Positions 19,193 to 31,321 of a stretch of 64,000 bases of DNA are shown here, one piece after another. The stretch is from Didymella arachidicola (lineage: Eukaryota > Ascomycota > Dothideomycetes > Pleosporales > Didymellaceae): assembly GCA_016630955.3 (NCBI GenBank), contig CM049999.1, forward strand, positions 620,001 through 684,000. Direction: 5' to 3'. The translations under genes and the position numbers were made by a program. Under the pieces are notes generated by a model. It did not search any database. It was given only the letters and a program-made list of their open reading frames with translations, and had not been told where the DNA came from. The stretch's first letter is position 1. Every line of letters starts with the position of its first letter.

Positions 19193-20266
19193 TCAAGGAA
19201 CGTTTACCACGAACTTGCCTGTTGCTTGAGGCTTTGATAGTGCCCATAGAATACCCTTGTCGACACACTCATCCCAGTGATCGGAAGCCTTCAACGCCTT
19301 GCCGAAACGCCTGTGCCCGTGCGGCACGCCTTTGAAAAGCATGATTTCCGTTGGCACATTTGCCTCAGTGAGTTTCTTTGCATAGAGGAGAGCCTCGTCT
19401 CGCAGAGGATCCAGCCCAGCAATACCGAAAACTGTGGGAGGTAGCCCACGAACCTCGTCATCTGATGCGTTCACAATGTTAGTCTTAGTATCCTTCGGGT
19501 CCGCTTTTGGAGCCTTCAACAATGCGGTGAAGAACTCCACGGACTTCAATGGCAGGATCGGTGCATCCTTGTTCTCGATGTACGATGACTTTCCCGGTGC
19601 CATATGTCTGCCAACGACCTCATCGTAGGTGTACGGACTTGCGACACAAGGGATGATCAAGATCTGGCCAGCAAGTTCAGGCAGCCCTTTCATGACCTCG
19701 CTCTTCCCGAGATGCTTCTCTAACGTAAGAGACGCCGCAAGTTGTCCGCCTGCTGACACTCCACCGACAAGCACCTTCGAAGGATCCCCGTTGAGCTCAT
19801 CGATGTTGTTGTGCACCCATGCAAACGCATCCTGGGAATCGTGCCATGCAGTGGGAAAGACGTGCTCGGGTGTGTGGCGGTAATTGACGTTCACAACAAG
19901 AACACCTGCATCAATAGCGGTCTGAGCGCAAACAAAGTCTTCTGAGGCGATACTGCCAAATATGAAGCCACCACCATGGAAGTACATGTATACTGGAAGT
20001 TTCTCAGTTTTGTCCTTCTTCACGGAACGGTAGGTACGAGCTTCGATCGAAGAGCCATCACGCGTTGGGATAGTGAAATCGGCTGTGAGGACATGCGGCG
20101 CAAGAAATTTCATGCCAGCAGCTGTTCTCTCCTCTCGGTCTTTATTGACGGCATTCTTGAGGACCACAGGGTCGATGTTGGGATCGAAGGTCATGGCAGG
20201 GAGTGTCTTCTCAATTGCCAGCCATTCGTCACATGGGCCACCGTACTGCGAGAAGTCCAACGCCAT
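19193..20266 (-). CDS. Alpha/beta-hydrolase fold-3 esterase/lipase
   Basis: 357 aa, no intron. I start at the ATG at 20266 (MALDFSQYGG); the frame is open further upstream but that leader lacks family character. The oxyanion-hole motif HGGGFIFGS (about residue 103), the nucleophile elbow GGVSAGG (GxSxG, about 175), the acid in GLDPLRDE (about 295) and the histidine in GVPHGHRRF (about 325) make a complete hormone-sensitive-lipase-type catalytic set. It probably hydrolyses short-chain or secondary-metabolite esters in the cytosol; no signal peptide. It is divergent from the SDR gene at 20689, sharing a 422-bp upstream region, so the two could be co-regulated. Confidence 0.87.
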   Translation of the reverse strand: MALDFSQYGGPCDEWLAIEKTLPAMTFDPNIDPVVLKNAVNKDREERTAAGMKFLAPHVLTADFTIPTRDGSSIEARTYRSVKKDKTEKLPVYMYFHGGGFIFGSIASEDFVCAQTAIDAGVLVVNVNYRHTPEHVFPTAWHDSQDAFAWVHNNIDELNGDPSKVLVGGVSAGGQLAASLTLEKHLGKSEVMKGLPELAGQILIIPCVASPYTYDEVVGRHMAPGKSSYIENKDAPILPLKSVEFFTALLKAPKADPKDTKTNIVNASDDEVRGLPPTVFGIAGLDPLRDEALLYAKKLTEANVPTEIMLFKGVPHGHRRFGKALKASDHWDECVDKGILWALSKPQATGKFVVNVP

Positions 20267-20688
20267 CGTAATAAATTGCTTGCTAACAGAGAGAAAATCA
20301 AAGAGAGGGCAACGAGTCAAGAGAAAGGACATGGAAGGAAGCGAAGCAACGAGAAAATGTAGAAGTGAGCCCCCGGCGAACGCGTCTCGCCATTCCACAA
20401 CGATCGTCCCAGCCCCTCAATTAGCGCCAGCCCCGCGCGTCACACCGAGGCACGACGGGTCGCCATTCCCTCTGAGGAGCGTATGGTCCGTCCTTGCTGC
20501 AACATCCAATAATGCTGTGCCACTGAGCTCCTTCGACAGTCAGTTATCAGGATCGAACTGTGACTCGCGATGCAGACGTATTAGCGGTTATCGGCTATCC
20601 TAATCAGGATAACCGTAACCTGCGACCACCATCACCTCGACCAGCTCAATCAGCGAGCGAAAATCTCTATACATCTGATCAACAAAAG

Positions 20689-21591
20689 ATGTCCCAGATT
20701 CCGTCTCATCCGCCATCTCGCGGGCTCGATAGCAAAGTCGCCATTGTCACTGGCGCAGGCTGTGCAGGAGAGGGCATTGGCAATGGGCGAGCCATATCGA
20801 TCATGCTCGCTGAGGAGGGCTGCAATGTGCTGTGTTTGGATTTGAACCTAGAATGGGCCCGGAAAACCGCAGAGATGTCGAATTCAAGATCACCAAAGGC
20901 GAGAGCTCTGCCTCTCAAGTCCGACGTCACTAAAGCTGCTGACTGCGAGGCCGCGGTCGAGGCCGCATTGCAAGAGTTCGGAAGACTGGATATCCTGGTA
21001 AATAATGTTGGGATCGGGGGTGCAGCAGGAACTGCCGTGGAGGTCGATATGGATGCATGGGCGAAAGGCCTTGAGATTAACGTCAGCAGCATGGTGCAGA
21101 TGGCGAAGTACTGCATACCCGCGATGCAGAGGAACGAGGGCGAGATTCGAGGCAGCATTGTCAACATGGGATCAGTAGCAGGGTTGAAAGGTGGCACTCC
21201 TCATTTGCTCTATCCAACGAGCAAAGGCGCTGTTGTCAACATGACAAGGGCGATGGCCGCGCACCATGCACCAGATGGCATCCGCGTCAATTGTGTTTGC
21301 CCAGGCGTAAGTTCATGTGGCTAACACCGATCATCCACAAATACTGACAAGTTACAGATGCTTTACACGCCGATGATGTACGCGGGAGGTATGAGCGACG
21401 AGGCACGCGAGGCTCGTCGAAAGAGAAGCTTGCTAGGCACAGAAGGTAATGGATGGGATGCAGCTTGTGCTGTCGCTTTTCTAGCGAGCGATCATGCAAG
21501 ATGGATCACAGGCGCGATTCTACCTGTAGACGCTGGCTCGACGGCGGCAGTTGGCATTGGTATGCCGAAGAGCGCGAGCGTCAACGGGTAA
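20689..21591 (+). CDS. Short-chain dehydrogenase/reductase
   Basis: Exons 20689-21306 and 21358-21591 give 283 aa; the 51-bp intron has a GTAAGT donor and splices inside VCPG/MLYTP. It is a classical SDR: TGAGCAGEGIGNGRA nucleotide-binding motif (about residues 20-34), DLN at the end of the second strand (suggesting NAD), NNVGIGG, catalytic Ser in NMGSVAG, and Tyr/Lys in YPTSK (about 180). The C-terminus has the usual ITGAILPVDAGST. An upstream in-frame start at 20560 is possible but adds an unlikely leader. Substrate unknown. Confidence 0.9.
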
Positions 21592-22480
21592 GCCTACCTA
21601 CCGGTAGATACCCAGGCAGTACCCCGGAAAATCGACACGTGGGGTACTGCATCCTGCAGCATCCCGCAAATGCAAGGCTAAAAGATGTGGACGGCCCCGC
21701 AATCATATCAGGAAGGTGACCGTAGACATCATTAAGCTCGCACGACTAGCATGGGCAGTGACTTGCAAGACACACAAAGGCAGAACGAGAATGTTTTCCT
21801 CCTACATGATGAGCCCCATTGCTTCAGTATGGTCCGCGAGCTGTCCTACTGACCGAATCTGTCCTCCTGACCGAATACCAGCGGACTCAGATCCAAATCA
21901 ATCCGGGGCAGCGCGTACTATTTAATTATGGTGGTATCCGGTAAAAGTAGTGGAGGTGGACCTCGGTGTCTTTATTATTTGAACCACGCTCAGCGAAATC
22001 TTTACAGCATCCTATTGGACAGACACCTAGGTAAGAATAGTCATCACTGTAGATAAGGGCTCATCAGCGAGATCAAAGGCTGAAATTGCTCTCATCTTCG
22101 GTCCTTATCCCTTACCGCCGTGCTCCGCCTATACTACTTTCGCCAGATTTGGACGTTTCCAGGGAACTTGCACCAATCGGAGCATTTTTGTGGCGGGCGC
22201 TCGTGAAACGCTTTGTCCAGGTCCCACCACTTAACACACGAAAGCTTTCCCTCCGCCAATATCAATGTCTTGGTATCATATATATCTGCGTATTTATTCG
22301 CGGAAGAGACCGCTCAGTCCCCATGGCGAGGCGTAAAGGTGAAATATGGTCCAGCGGCATCCCGCCGGTCGGCCAAATGCCGAATTGCATCGTCCTTTTG
22401 GAAAAGTAAAGGGATAGATAAAGACTCGAAGTAAAGCTTACTAGCCTAGGTTTGTAGCTGCCGAAATCATCTTGCGTAAA
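21592..22480. other. Intergenic region upstream of GH43 gene
   Basis: No supported gene. An AT-rich TATATAT stretch lies at about 22277-22284, about 200 bp before the GH43 start, and a 10-bp palindrome (CTACCGGTAG) lies close to the SDR stop. Confidence 0.4.
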
Positions 22481-23661
22481 ATGAAGTTCCTCCAGACATT
22501 GAGCACAGCTGTGCTTGCACTTTCATCGCTTGTCAACGCGGCATCGTTCTCGAACCCCTTAAAGAAGACCGATGGCTCTGATCCCCATATCGTCTGGACC
22601 GGAGGATACTATTACCTTATGACCACAACATGGACGAATCTTCAAATCACCAGGGCCAAGACACTCGAAGGCCTCAAGACGGGAGAGAAGAAGACCGTGT
22701 GGACCGATACTAACACTAATCGGTAAGTCTTGTCAGTCGAAGCACTATGCACTGTAACTCTGGATTAACGAGAAACAGGAACGGCAACTTCTGGGCTGTA
22801 AGTACCAACAAGGGAGATTCGTTTGTGCGTACTGACAACATGTGACAGCCTGAGCTCCACTACTTTGATGGTTTGTGGTACATCTACTACACAGCTGGAA
22901 GTACTGCGAACCTGGACTTGCAGCGTCCACATGTGCTCAAGGGTAAGACCTGAGGATGTGTTAAGTGTGGACAGAATCGCGCTTACAAGATACAGGCGGA
23001 AGCGACCCTTTCCAATCCTACTCTTTTCTTGCCACCCTGACCAACACGTGGGGCATTGACGGCAGCATCGTTCGGTTCAATAACTGGGGCAACTACTTCG
23101 TCTGGTCCTGCTTCTCCGGCACCCTACAGTCTCTCTGCATCGCCCCACTCACCTCTCCTGGCAAGATCGGCACCACGAAGGTTCTCTCTACACCAACCCA
23201 GAGCTGGGAGAAGAATGGCTCACCCGTCATGGAAGGCCCTGCTGCTCTGTACAACGGTGGCAAGACCTATCTGACCTACTCTGCTAGCTACTGCTGGACT
23301 GCTCAGTACAGTCTGGGTCTGCTCACTTGGAATGGTAGCGGTGACCCGTCCTTGAGTGCTAGCTGGGCAAAGTCTGGTCCGGTTTTCACATCTGCGAATA
23401 GCAACTACGGCCCTGGGCATAACGGGTGGGTTTTCCCCCGTGAGCGATTTGAATATGTGCTGACAGAGATGAAGCTTCTTCACCAGCCCTGACGGCAAGG
23501 AAATCTGGAACGTGTACCATGCGACAGCCAACAGCGCAGGATCCTGCGATGGCAACCGCTACACCATGGCGCAGAAGGTCAATTTCAGCTCCAACGGTAC
23601 ACCGAACTTTGGAACTCCTGGTAAGCTGGGCACGAGCCTCGCTGGTCCATCTGGAGAGTAG
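22481..23661 (+). CDS. Secreted glycoside hydrolase family 43 (arabinan-active type)
   Basis: Five exons: 22481-22722, 22779-22797 (only 19 nt), 22849-22942, 22996-23425 and 23475-23661. They join to 323 aa. Signal peptide of about 20 residues (MKFLQTLSTAVLALSSLVNA). GH43 five-bladed propeller features: catalytic base in SDPHIVW, WAPELHYFDGLWYIYYT, pKa-modulating Asp in GIDGSIV, and general acid in VMEGPAALY. It ends with a conserved HNGFFTSPDG / NVYHAT block. The likely role is extracellular release of L-arabinose from plant arabinan or arabinoxylan; the subfamily (possibly GH43_26) is a guess. The last acceptor (GATGAAG, 23474) is non-standard but keeps the family sequence in register. Confidence 0.88.
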
Positions 23662-24494
23662 AGGCGGGAAGAGGTTCTCGACTACGGCTTCGACTTATTT
23701 AACAAAATTCCGCTCCCAATCGATGCGATTGTTCTTCCTGACCGAAACTTGGTTACACGTGTATATTGGTGATTACTTGGTCGAATAACATGAGGATACA
23801 GAATTTAGTCGCAGTAGTACAGCCAGAAGATGTGATCAGAGTGATGCTGGGGTACTCGAAGCGGCCGCGGAAGCTTGCGCGATGCGATATCGACTTCTCG
23901 ACACGTATTATGAGCGATCATCTGTTCTCACTCTAGCCTTAGCTATGTCTGGACTTTCTGACAGGATACGCGTTAGTATCCTGCTATTTCCGCGGCAGAA
24001 AATGTGGCTGCCGCACAGACGCTTTGGCCAGTTGTCCGTCGGGCAGTTTCTCAGGTACCGGTAATGTGAGCTTGCAGTATCCATAGCAAGCGTGCGTACT
24101 GTAAGTTCGTGGTCTGGCGGCGAGAGGCTCACGACTGCAACAAGCTCTTGTTGTCACTACTGAGCGCAAGGGTACACGTCATGGGATTGAAGGGGGCGCG
24201 TAGGTAGTTTCGCGCGATCGACGCAATACCGCTAACTCCCACTCCCGCGGGATTGTGGCTCTGTGGCGCATGACGCACCAATTAGCGTCCATTGCGACAT
24301 CGCCTTGTGCGCACTGCGGTAAAGCCCAGAGATTGCGATGGGATGGGTATGATAGTGGCTGAAAATTTTCTGGGTCGTGGCTGATGCAAAGCAACAAACG
24401 CGGAGTACAAAGGTACGGTGAGTGCTCGTCATTGACGTGATAAGTTGGAAAGCTGTGAACCTTCAACGCCACGATCACAGACAACGACGTTGCT
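23662..24494. other. Intergenic region
   Basis: No gene seen. An 8-bp inverted repeat (CAGGATAC / GTATCCTG, about 23961-23982) could form a small hairpin. Confidence 0.4.
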
Positions 24495-25368
24495 ATGGGA
24501 GACGGCTTTGAGAAGCCTCAAGCAAAGTCGCAGGTGCGACAGCGACTCGATGCTGAGGTTGATTCGAAATGGGCCGATTTGATTCTCTTGGGTTGTTTCT
24601 TCTGCTCCGGACTTGTCGACAGCATGGCATTCAATATGTACGCTTGTTTCGTCAGTATGCAGACAGGTCAGTAGACAACGGTATTACCCCAAGGGCCATT
24701 CAAACTAACTCTGCCCAGGCAATACCATCTTCGTCGGTCTGGGTGTTAACGGACAGCCTGACTCAGCGCCTCGATATTCCTGGGCGAAGTCTCTAGCGGC
24801 CATTGTGTGCTTTGCGCTTGGTGCACTGTTTTTCTCGACCATCCATCGAATCTTCGGCCCTCAGAAGCGATGGGTTCTGATATCATCTTTTGCCCTCCAG
24901 GCAACTTTGATCGCCATCGTTGCCATTCTGACCACGATACCGGTTATACCTAACGAGCCGCCAACGGTAGTCCAAGAAAACCACTCTGACTTTCTGATCT
25001 TTACCTTGCCGAGCTCTTTCCCTGGATCAGACTTTGCTGCTATTACTATTCTGGCCTTCCAGAGTGCCGGTCAGATCGTAGCCAGCAGAGCTTTGAAGTA
25101 TAATGCCATGCCTACTGTGGTTCTGACAAGCCTGTACTGCGACCTGATGAGCGATGCGCAGCTGTTTACAGCACCCCTTGGTCAAAATGCAGACAGAAAT
25201 CGCCGTTTCCTTGGCGCTGTACTCCTTCTGTGCGGTGCCATATCTGGAGCTTATCTGACGAAGTCTGACGCTGGTTTCAAGGGCGGCTTGTGGATTGCAG
25301 TCGGCATCAAAGTCGCTATGACGGTGGCCTGGTTTTTTTGGAATCAGAAGAAGGTTATCACTGAATAG
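24495..25368 (+). CDS. DUF1275 (YoaK-like) multipass membrane protein
   Basis: Exons 24495-24666 and 24719-25368 give 273 aa; the GTCAGT donor splits the TGN codon run in CFVSMQTGNTIF. That MQTGN motif at the end of the first membrane segment is the DUF1275/UPF0700 signature. About six hydrophobic segments follow, with charged ends (LKYNAMPTVVLTSLYCDL in the middle, FWNQKK at the end). Members are found in bacteria and fungi; the transported substrate or function is not established. Confidence 0.85.
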
Positions 25369-25816
25369 AAAATAGTACAATGCCTTTTATGGAGACTAGA
25401 TATGAATCGACGTGCTCACTTCTCCACCTCGATTGGCCCTTCCAAGCAATGGCGTCATTGGCAATCGCGGACCTTGCCACGAAAGCTTCATAGTCAGCTG
25501 CCACCTGTCAGCGATTTCCCTAGTGAACAAGCACGGGGTTAGATCAAAGCAAATGCGCAGCGCCAGTAACAAAAAGAGTGTGGAGCAGCTGGTCATCTGG
25601 TTGTGGTTGCCGGGCCACACCAGCCCCTTGCATTACACGCTATGCACCCCAGACGGAAGCTCCGCGCCTGGGCACCTGCTGCAGCCTAGCGTCATCATTG
25701 CCATTTCCCCATCTGAGCCTCAGCTCAACCATCATCCTCTCATCACAATTTGGGGCTCAGCTGGCTGACACCTTCATACTTCATCAACTCAGTTGTTGCC
25801 CAGCACTTCAAGTAGC
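25369..25816. other. Intergenic region
   Basis: Terminator of the DUF1275 gene and promoter of the M13 peptidase gene; CT-rich near 25700-25800. No gene seen. Confidence 0.4.
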
Positions 25817-28267
25817 ATGTCGAACGAAAAAGCGCCGCTCATACCACGCTTCAACGCGTCAGACGCGAGGGCGGAATCGGCTCCGCGCCCGCGTTACCCA
25901 TCCAAGAAGACAGCATTGAAGGTCATCGGTGCTGCGGCTGCTGCCGGACTACTGTACTATGGTGCTCCTGAAGGTAGGAACTTTACGGACGTGGTTTTGG
26001 TGCACGGCTGATTGCACGGTCTAGTAGCAGCGCAGTCTAAGACCAAGCTGTGCCTGACACCAGCATGTGTCCATGCAGCATCAGAGATTCTTTACAATCT
26101 CTCGCCCAATTACAAAGAGCTTGATGCCTGCACTGATTTTGAGGAGCTCGTCTGTGGTGGGTGGCGGGATCGTCATGACCTACGTCCAGATCAAGGCGAT
26201 GCATTCACCGGCACTATCATGAGCGAAAACTCCGAGCTGCTTCTTCGCCATATCCTGGAGGCACCATATCCGAAGGATTCTCAGGTATGTGCGATATAAC
26301 TAGAAGGGTATTTTGACTGAGAGATCGATCAGCACTCGTACTTTTCACCTATGCAGCTTAAGACTACCGAGAAGTCAGCTGATGAGCAGAACTTCGACAA
26401 GATGAAGTCTGTATATGATGCCTGTCTGAATGAGGAAAAGATCAAGAGTCTCGGTGCTGAGCCCCTCCGCAGGGTTTTGGCCGAGATCAAGCAGGCCTAC
26501 CCTGAAGGCAATGCAGCTTCTCTCTTGGCAAGATACGGAGTGACTGGCTTGATCGCAACCGGAACTGGTGCTGACGATCGTGATCCGGACACTGTCGTCG
26601 TCTCCATTGCTGCGCCATACTCTTTTGGTCTGCCCAGTAAGGAGCGCTACGAAGACGACAAGCTCGTCGAGAAGTACCGTGGTGTCACAGTCCAAGTACT
26701 CAAAGCCCTCTACCCAGATGCGAAGGAAGAATCATTTTCCAAAATTATTGACTTCGAGAAGAAGCTTGCGGCTGCCTCACCCAGTACTGAGGAGCGCGAG
26801 GATGTGACGAAATACTACAACCCAATGAGTCTCAACAAGGCCAATCAGTTGGCACCAGAAGTTGATCTGAAGGGCCTTCTTCACCAACTTGCGCCAAGAA
26901 ATGTTGACATTGACCGTGTTATCGTCATGGCTCCAGGCTACCACAGCCAGTTGTCTTCTATCCTGAACGAAACAGATAGCGAGGTCGTCATGAATTATTT
27001 TGTATGGAAAGCCGTACAGTCTTTCTCGGGGTACGTTGATGCCGACGAAATCAAGCCGTACAGACGATTCGTCAATGAGCTTGCAGGCAGGGTCAGTAGC
27101 ATCTCAATAGCTTCATCCAGCAAATGCTGACAATTTCCAGGACCCCGACTCCACCCCTGAGCGGTGGCGCAAATGCGTTGGTCAGGTCGAAGACGGTGTA
27201 GGCTGGATTTTAAGCAGGTTCTTCATCGAGAAGGCCTTCTCTGCTGAAGCAAAGAAGTTCGGTGACACCATTATTACCGACATCAAGACCGAATTCGCGA
27301 AGAAGCTTGAGGCAACGAAGTGGATGGACAAAGCTACTACAAAGCTGGCGATCAATAAGGTTCACAACATCATCCAGAAGATCGGCTACCCCACTAAGAG
27401 CCCGAACATTATGGATCCACCAAGCCTCGAAAGATACTACGACTCAGTGAACGTCTCGTCTGAGACCTTCTTCCAAAACGCCCTCTCAGTACGCCGCTTT
27501 TCCATCGATGATGAGTGGTCAGCACTAGGCAAGCCTGTTGATCGTGACCAGTGGGGGTAAGCTTGACTCGTCTTCCGTATTGTCAAGGCGAGTTGCGCTC
27601 CTTCTCGAACTCTGCTGACGAACGACACAGCATGTACGCCAGCACGGTCAACGCGTACTACAATCCGCCTGGCAACGAGATCGTGTTCCCCGCAGGCATC
27701 ATGCAATTTCCGGTCTTCGATGTTGATGTTCCTGCGTACATGTCCTACGGCGCATTTGGCTCTGTAGCTGGACACGAACTCAGTCATGCCTTCGACTCTA
27801 CCGGCCGCCACTACGATCAGAACGGCAATTACACCGACTGGTGGTCGAACTCTACAGTAGATGCTTTCCGTGAACGCGCTGAGTGCTTTGTAGATCAGTA
27901 CGCGAAGTTCTCAGTACCCGACAACGATGATAAGCCTCTCCACGTCAATGGGCGTCTGACGCTGGGCGAGAACATTGCTGATGCTGGCGGATTGTCTGCC
28001 TCTTACCAAGCGTGGAAGCGCCGCTCGCACAAGAAGCCCAACCAGGATCTGCCGGGTTTGGAGCACTTCACTCAGGACCAGCTCTTCTTTGTCACATACT
28101 CCAACTGGTGGTGCGGCAAGTCGCGTAAGGAGAACGCCATCAGCAGAATCTACACAGACCCTCACGCGCCTAAGTGGGCGCGCATCTTGGGCACCATGGC
28201 CAATAGCCGTGAATTCAAGGAGAGCTTCAAATGCAAGGACAAGAAGCCCACATGCCAGCTCTGGTGA
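25817..28267 (+). CDS. M13 family (neprilysin/endothelin-converting-enzyme-like) zinc metallopeptidase
   Basis: Five exons: 25817-25973, about 26031-26284 (acceptor could be 6 or 3 nt upstream, all in frame), 26357-27091, 27141-27556 and 27631-28267. They join to about 732 aa. A type-II membrane anchor lies near residues 35-50 (ALKVIGAAAAAGLLYYG) after a short cytosolic tail. The extracellular part has the M13 N-domain (CTDFEELVCGGW) and C-domain: NAYYNPPGNEIVFPAGI, zinc site HELSHAFDSTGRHYD (HExxH), third ligand in GENIADAGG, and the conserved terminal CxxW. All catalytic residues are present, so it should be an active oligopeptidase at the cell surface or secretory pathway. Substrate unknown. 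Confidence 0.92.
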
Positions 28268-29375
28268 ACAGTCGAGTCATCCATTCTCCATGCATTTTAC
28301 TGAAATATCAACTCAATGGAGGCATTATTCGTAGTTTTTACTTGGACAGTAACACAATGATTTCTACATGCATAACAGCTAGTATGTGATTGGGCCTCTT
28401 CAAGCCAACTCCAGGATTTGATTTCCGACTAAGACGGGTCGACAGTAGGAGCCCGCTGAACATCGTAACAGATCCTGATCCTAACCATACGCGTGCTGCA
28501 GGCGTCTCCGATCCACCTGATAAGGTCTTGAGGATCCAACCCTCGCTCGAAGTACTTGAGATCATCATTCCATGAGTTCTTCACAAGAAGGTATTGACAC
28601 CCCCAATGCCGTGCGCCACTTCGCCGCTAGAGTAACATTTTGATTCCAAAAGACAATTTTCTAGCAGCGACGCAACGGGGAAGATGAGATCCAGAGCTCG
28701 ACCTTGGAAATCAACTCATCAACAGAGCGCTGCGTGACAAGAGCTGAAAGTAATGTTGTTGATAGCTCTTTGGCATGCTTGTACTTTCGCGTGGGATAAC
28801 GGAGAGTGTCGATGGTATGATGTATCGTCCGAGGGCAGTCGCATTCTTCTTGTACTGGGAATGCCGTATCATCATGCCATCCATCATGCATGCATTCAGA
28901 AAATTTTTGCATTAAAGTTTTCCACAGCAGAGGTTTAGTTTTACGATGCCATCGAACTTCATGGATTCATATTTGCATTCTCCCGCTCTATCATGATCGC
29001 CTGAACAAGACTCATGAGGCGTTTAAGGTCAGACTTCAAGGAGGATGCTGCGTCTTCGGTTGGAGTCTTCTTCAAACATTTTTTTTCCAAATCAGTGCCT
29101 CGTAGCTGTTGACTACATTCTGCAGAGGTTGTACTTACTGCAATTTGCTCTCAACGCCACCGTAGCAGAGATCTGCGCCCAGTCCGAAGAATTATTATTA
29201 GGAAGGGATCAACTTTGGCAAAGGAAGCTTCAGGAACGGCTCTTTCAATAAGTTTCGGAAGCCCTGTTAGCTCACTTAAAGGTGGGAGAGTGATTAGTGC
29301 CGGGCAATATTGAAGGTCAAGGTGAATAGCTTCGCAGGGCAGGCTTCGTTCGCTCTGGTGCAAGCTAAACTATCG
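28268..29375. other. Intergenic region (1.1 kb)
   Basis: Lies between the 3' ends of two convergent genes. AT-rich in part, with ATGCATGCAT near 28885. No credible gene or repeat. Confidence 0.4.
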
Positions 29376-30146
29376 TCATTGCCGATTGTTGTCCTTCAAA
29401 ATACCTCTCTCCTTTACCAAGCAGGCCATCTTGTCACCAACCTCCGATCCAATAGCCTCGAAACCCCTGATAACACCCTTACGATCACCGTATGTGCTCT
29501 CTTGGCTCATCTTGAATTTGCCCTCCAGCCGGTCCAGCTTGATCTCAATACCAATGATAGCCTTCTGCAACAGCTCGATATACTTGTCTGGTGCGTCCGA
29601 TACCTCCCATGCTTCTTGCCTGCCCTCCTTGCCATCGTACCTCATCACCGACTTCTCGGCATGCTGAGACAGATCCCGAATCTGCTGCGACAAGAAGGCG
29701 CCGCTCTGCGGTGACTTGGAGTCAAAATAGATCTTCGCTTTACCGTAGGCTTGTGCAGCGGCATAGTTCCAGGTAGGCACGACCTTGCCTGACTCGGGCT
29801 TGGTCTCAGTGTAGAATTTGGGTGTGATGTAGTGGTGTGTCGATGCTGTGAAGAGAACAAGGACCTCCTCTTCTAAATAGGATCCGCTTAGTCGTGATGC
29901 GCCTTCGAGGCTATCGATCATCGTCTTGCTTTGAGGATTGGCGCGGGCGAGATGCCCACGGAGGGTGCCGAGCTCGGTCTCGTTGGACTCATCTTCGACG
30001 TCCAGGACCCATGGGATATGACTCGACAGGATGGTAGGATAGCGCGTCGAGGGTATGGCTGTTGTAAGCACGCCAAGTGGGTTATTGCGAATGAGTTGTC
30101 GCAGGGTTGCCACTGATGTTTCTGCGTGCACAGCGCGTAGGTACAT
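29376..30146 (-). CDS. PaiB-like FMN-binding split-barrel protein
   Basis: 256 aa, single exon, from ATG at 30146. It resembles the bacterial transcriptional regulator PaiB / FMN-binding negative regulator family: N-terminal MYLRAVHAETS and LIRNNPLGVLTT, LRGHLARANPQ, a VVPTWNYAAAQAYGKA strand-loop, and a C-terminal IEIKLDRLEGKFKMSQ. These proteins bind FMN in a split barrel; in fungi the role is unassigned and a DNA-binding function should not be assumed. No signal peptide. Intergenic space on both sides is long, so there is no operon-like context. Confidence 0.88.
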   Translation of the reverse strand: MYLRAVHAETSVATLRQLIRNNPLGVLTTAIPSTRYPTILSSHIPWVLDVEDESNETELGTLRGHLARANPQSKTMIDSLEGASRLSGSYLEEEVLVLFTASTHHYITPKFYTETKPESGKVVPTWNYAAAQAYGKAKIYFDSKSPQSGAFLSQQIRDLSQHAEKSVMRYDGKEGRQEAWEVSDAPDKYIELLQKAIIGIEIKLDRLEGKFKMSQESTYGDRKGVIRGFEAIGSEVGDKMACLVKERGILKDNNRQ

Positions 30147-31137
30147 GATGTCTAATAGCCCGGAGTTGCAGAGTGGCCTGGGAAGTAGTGGACGTCTCTG
30201 GATCTTATGTATGAGCTGCTTGTCATCGTGGCAGAGCTAAGCTGCGGCTCAGATTTGCATTTAACAGATCATGGTTCGTTCCCGAGGTGCTCGGACGGGC
30301 ACAATTGTTACTCATGATCCAGGCTCGGCCTAGCTCATTGTCAACTACTCACGCCCTGTCGCTAGATCGGGCACGGGCGTACACGCTCTAAGCGCCCCAG
30401 AAGTGGCAGTCAAACGGCGAGAGATCTAATCTCATCACATGAGCAAGATTTCATTCAGAGAACAGTCGCAAAGTGCCGCACTTTTTGCGCCTTGAGTAAG
30501 CTTAATTAGTAATCAGCTAGGCCCCACGCCCGTGGCGTGTTCCGGCATGTGGGAGCACAGGTACAGTAACGATCTTAAAGAAAGTCAGATTCGACGCACC
30601 GTGAAGCGCGGAATGTAAAGATGTGGAAGGAGGCAGGAGTTGCCTGGTTTCCGCCGAGTTAGGACTTCATGGGGGCGCACCCACGCCGGCACTGGCCGCA
30701 CTGCTGGGAAGGCGGGGGCCGCAGGGCCGTCACGGCACGTACACCAGCCTCACGCATTTCAGACGCGTCGCGGATTACCGCAGTAAAGCAGCACGCTAGC
30801 TTCAACTCATGTCCTATGCGTCTGTCTACCATGTAGAAGCTCGTGCGGTCCGCGGCTAGGACTACCCAGACAGTCTCTTGCAATGCTTAACGATAGTAAC
30901 CGCAAAGCTCTATCGTAGGCAGCTGCACTGTTGGCCTATTACTCCTAAATATAAGGGATCAAGATCAGCTTATAGACTCAAGAGAAGTTCTGCAAAATCC
31001 GGTGGATACAGCGATCGGTGCTTATAATGAAGTAGACGGGACGGTGACAAGAACTGGAGCTAGGCGGCGCAAGGCCAGTGCAGAAAAAATGATAGAGTAC
31101 ATTCATGGTATGGTTTATAAACTTTACAAATGTTTTC
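30147..31137. other. Intergenic region upstream of 5S rRNA gene
   Basis: No protein gene supported and no tRNA found by eye. The small minus-strand frame at 30659-30883 lacks family character. Confidence 0.4.
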
Positions 31138-31256
31138 ACATACGACCATAGGACGTTGAAAGCAAGGCTTCCCGTTCGCTCAGCCCTATTTAAGCAACGT
31201 ACCGGCGGATCAGTAGTTAGGTGGGTGACCACTAGCGAATACCCGCTGTTGTATGT
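31138..31256 (+). rRNA. 5S ribosomal RNA gene
   Basis: A 119-nt match to the fungal 5S consensus. It starts ACATACGACC and ends GTTGTATGT, so helix I closes. The middle has GGCTTCCCGTTCGCTCAGCC and the internal pol III box C region GGTGGGTGACCACTAGCGAA. A T-run follows directly at 31255-31262 as pol III terminator. It sits alone among protein genes, as dispersed 5S genes do in filamentous ascomycetes. Some substitutions leave open that it is a variant or pseudogene copy. Confidence 0.9.
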
Positions 31257-31262
31257 TTTTTT
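31255..31262 (+). terminator. Pol III T-run terminator of 5S rRNA
   Basis: Uninterrupted T-run overlapping the 3' end of the 5S coding region, then C. Confidence 0.75.
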
Positions 31263-31321
31263 CTCTATTTTGGCACAACTCACCCCTCCTTCCCCAACCC
31301 CGCGCTCGCACATCTCCACTC

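Noticed and set aside
22086..22409. 107-codon frame upstream of the GH43 gene
   Set aside because: Composition and lack of motifs suggest it is the non-coding 5' region; a TATA-like stretch lies inside it.
30659..30883. 74-codon minus-strand frame before the 5S gene
   Set aside because: No signal peptide, domain or conserved pattern, and no neighbouring exon to extend it.
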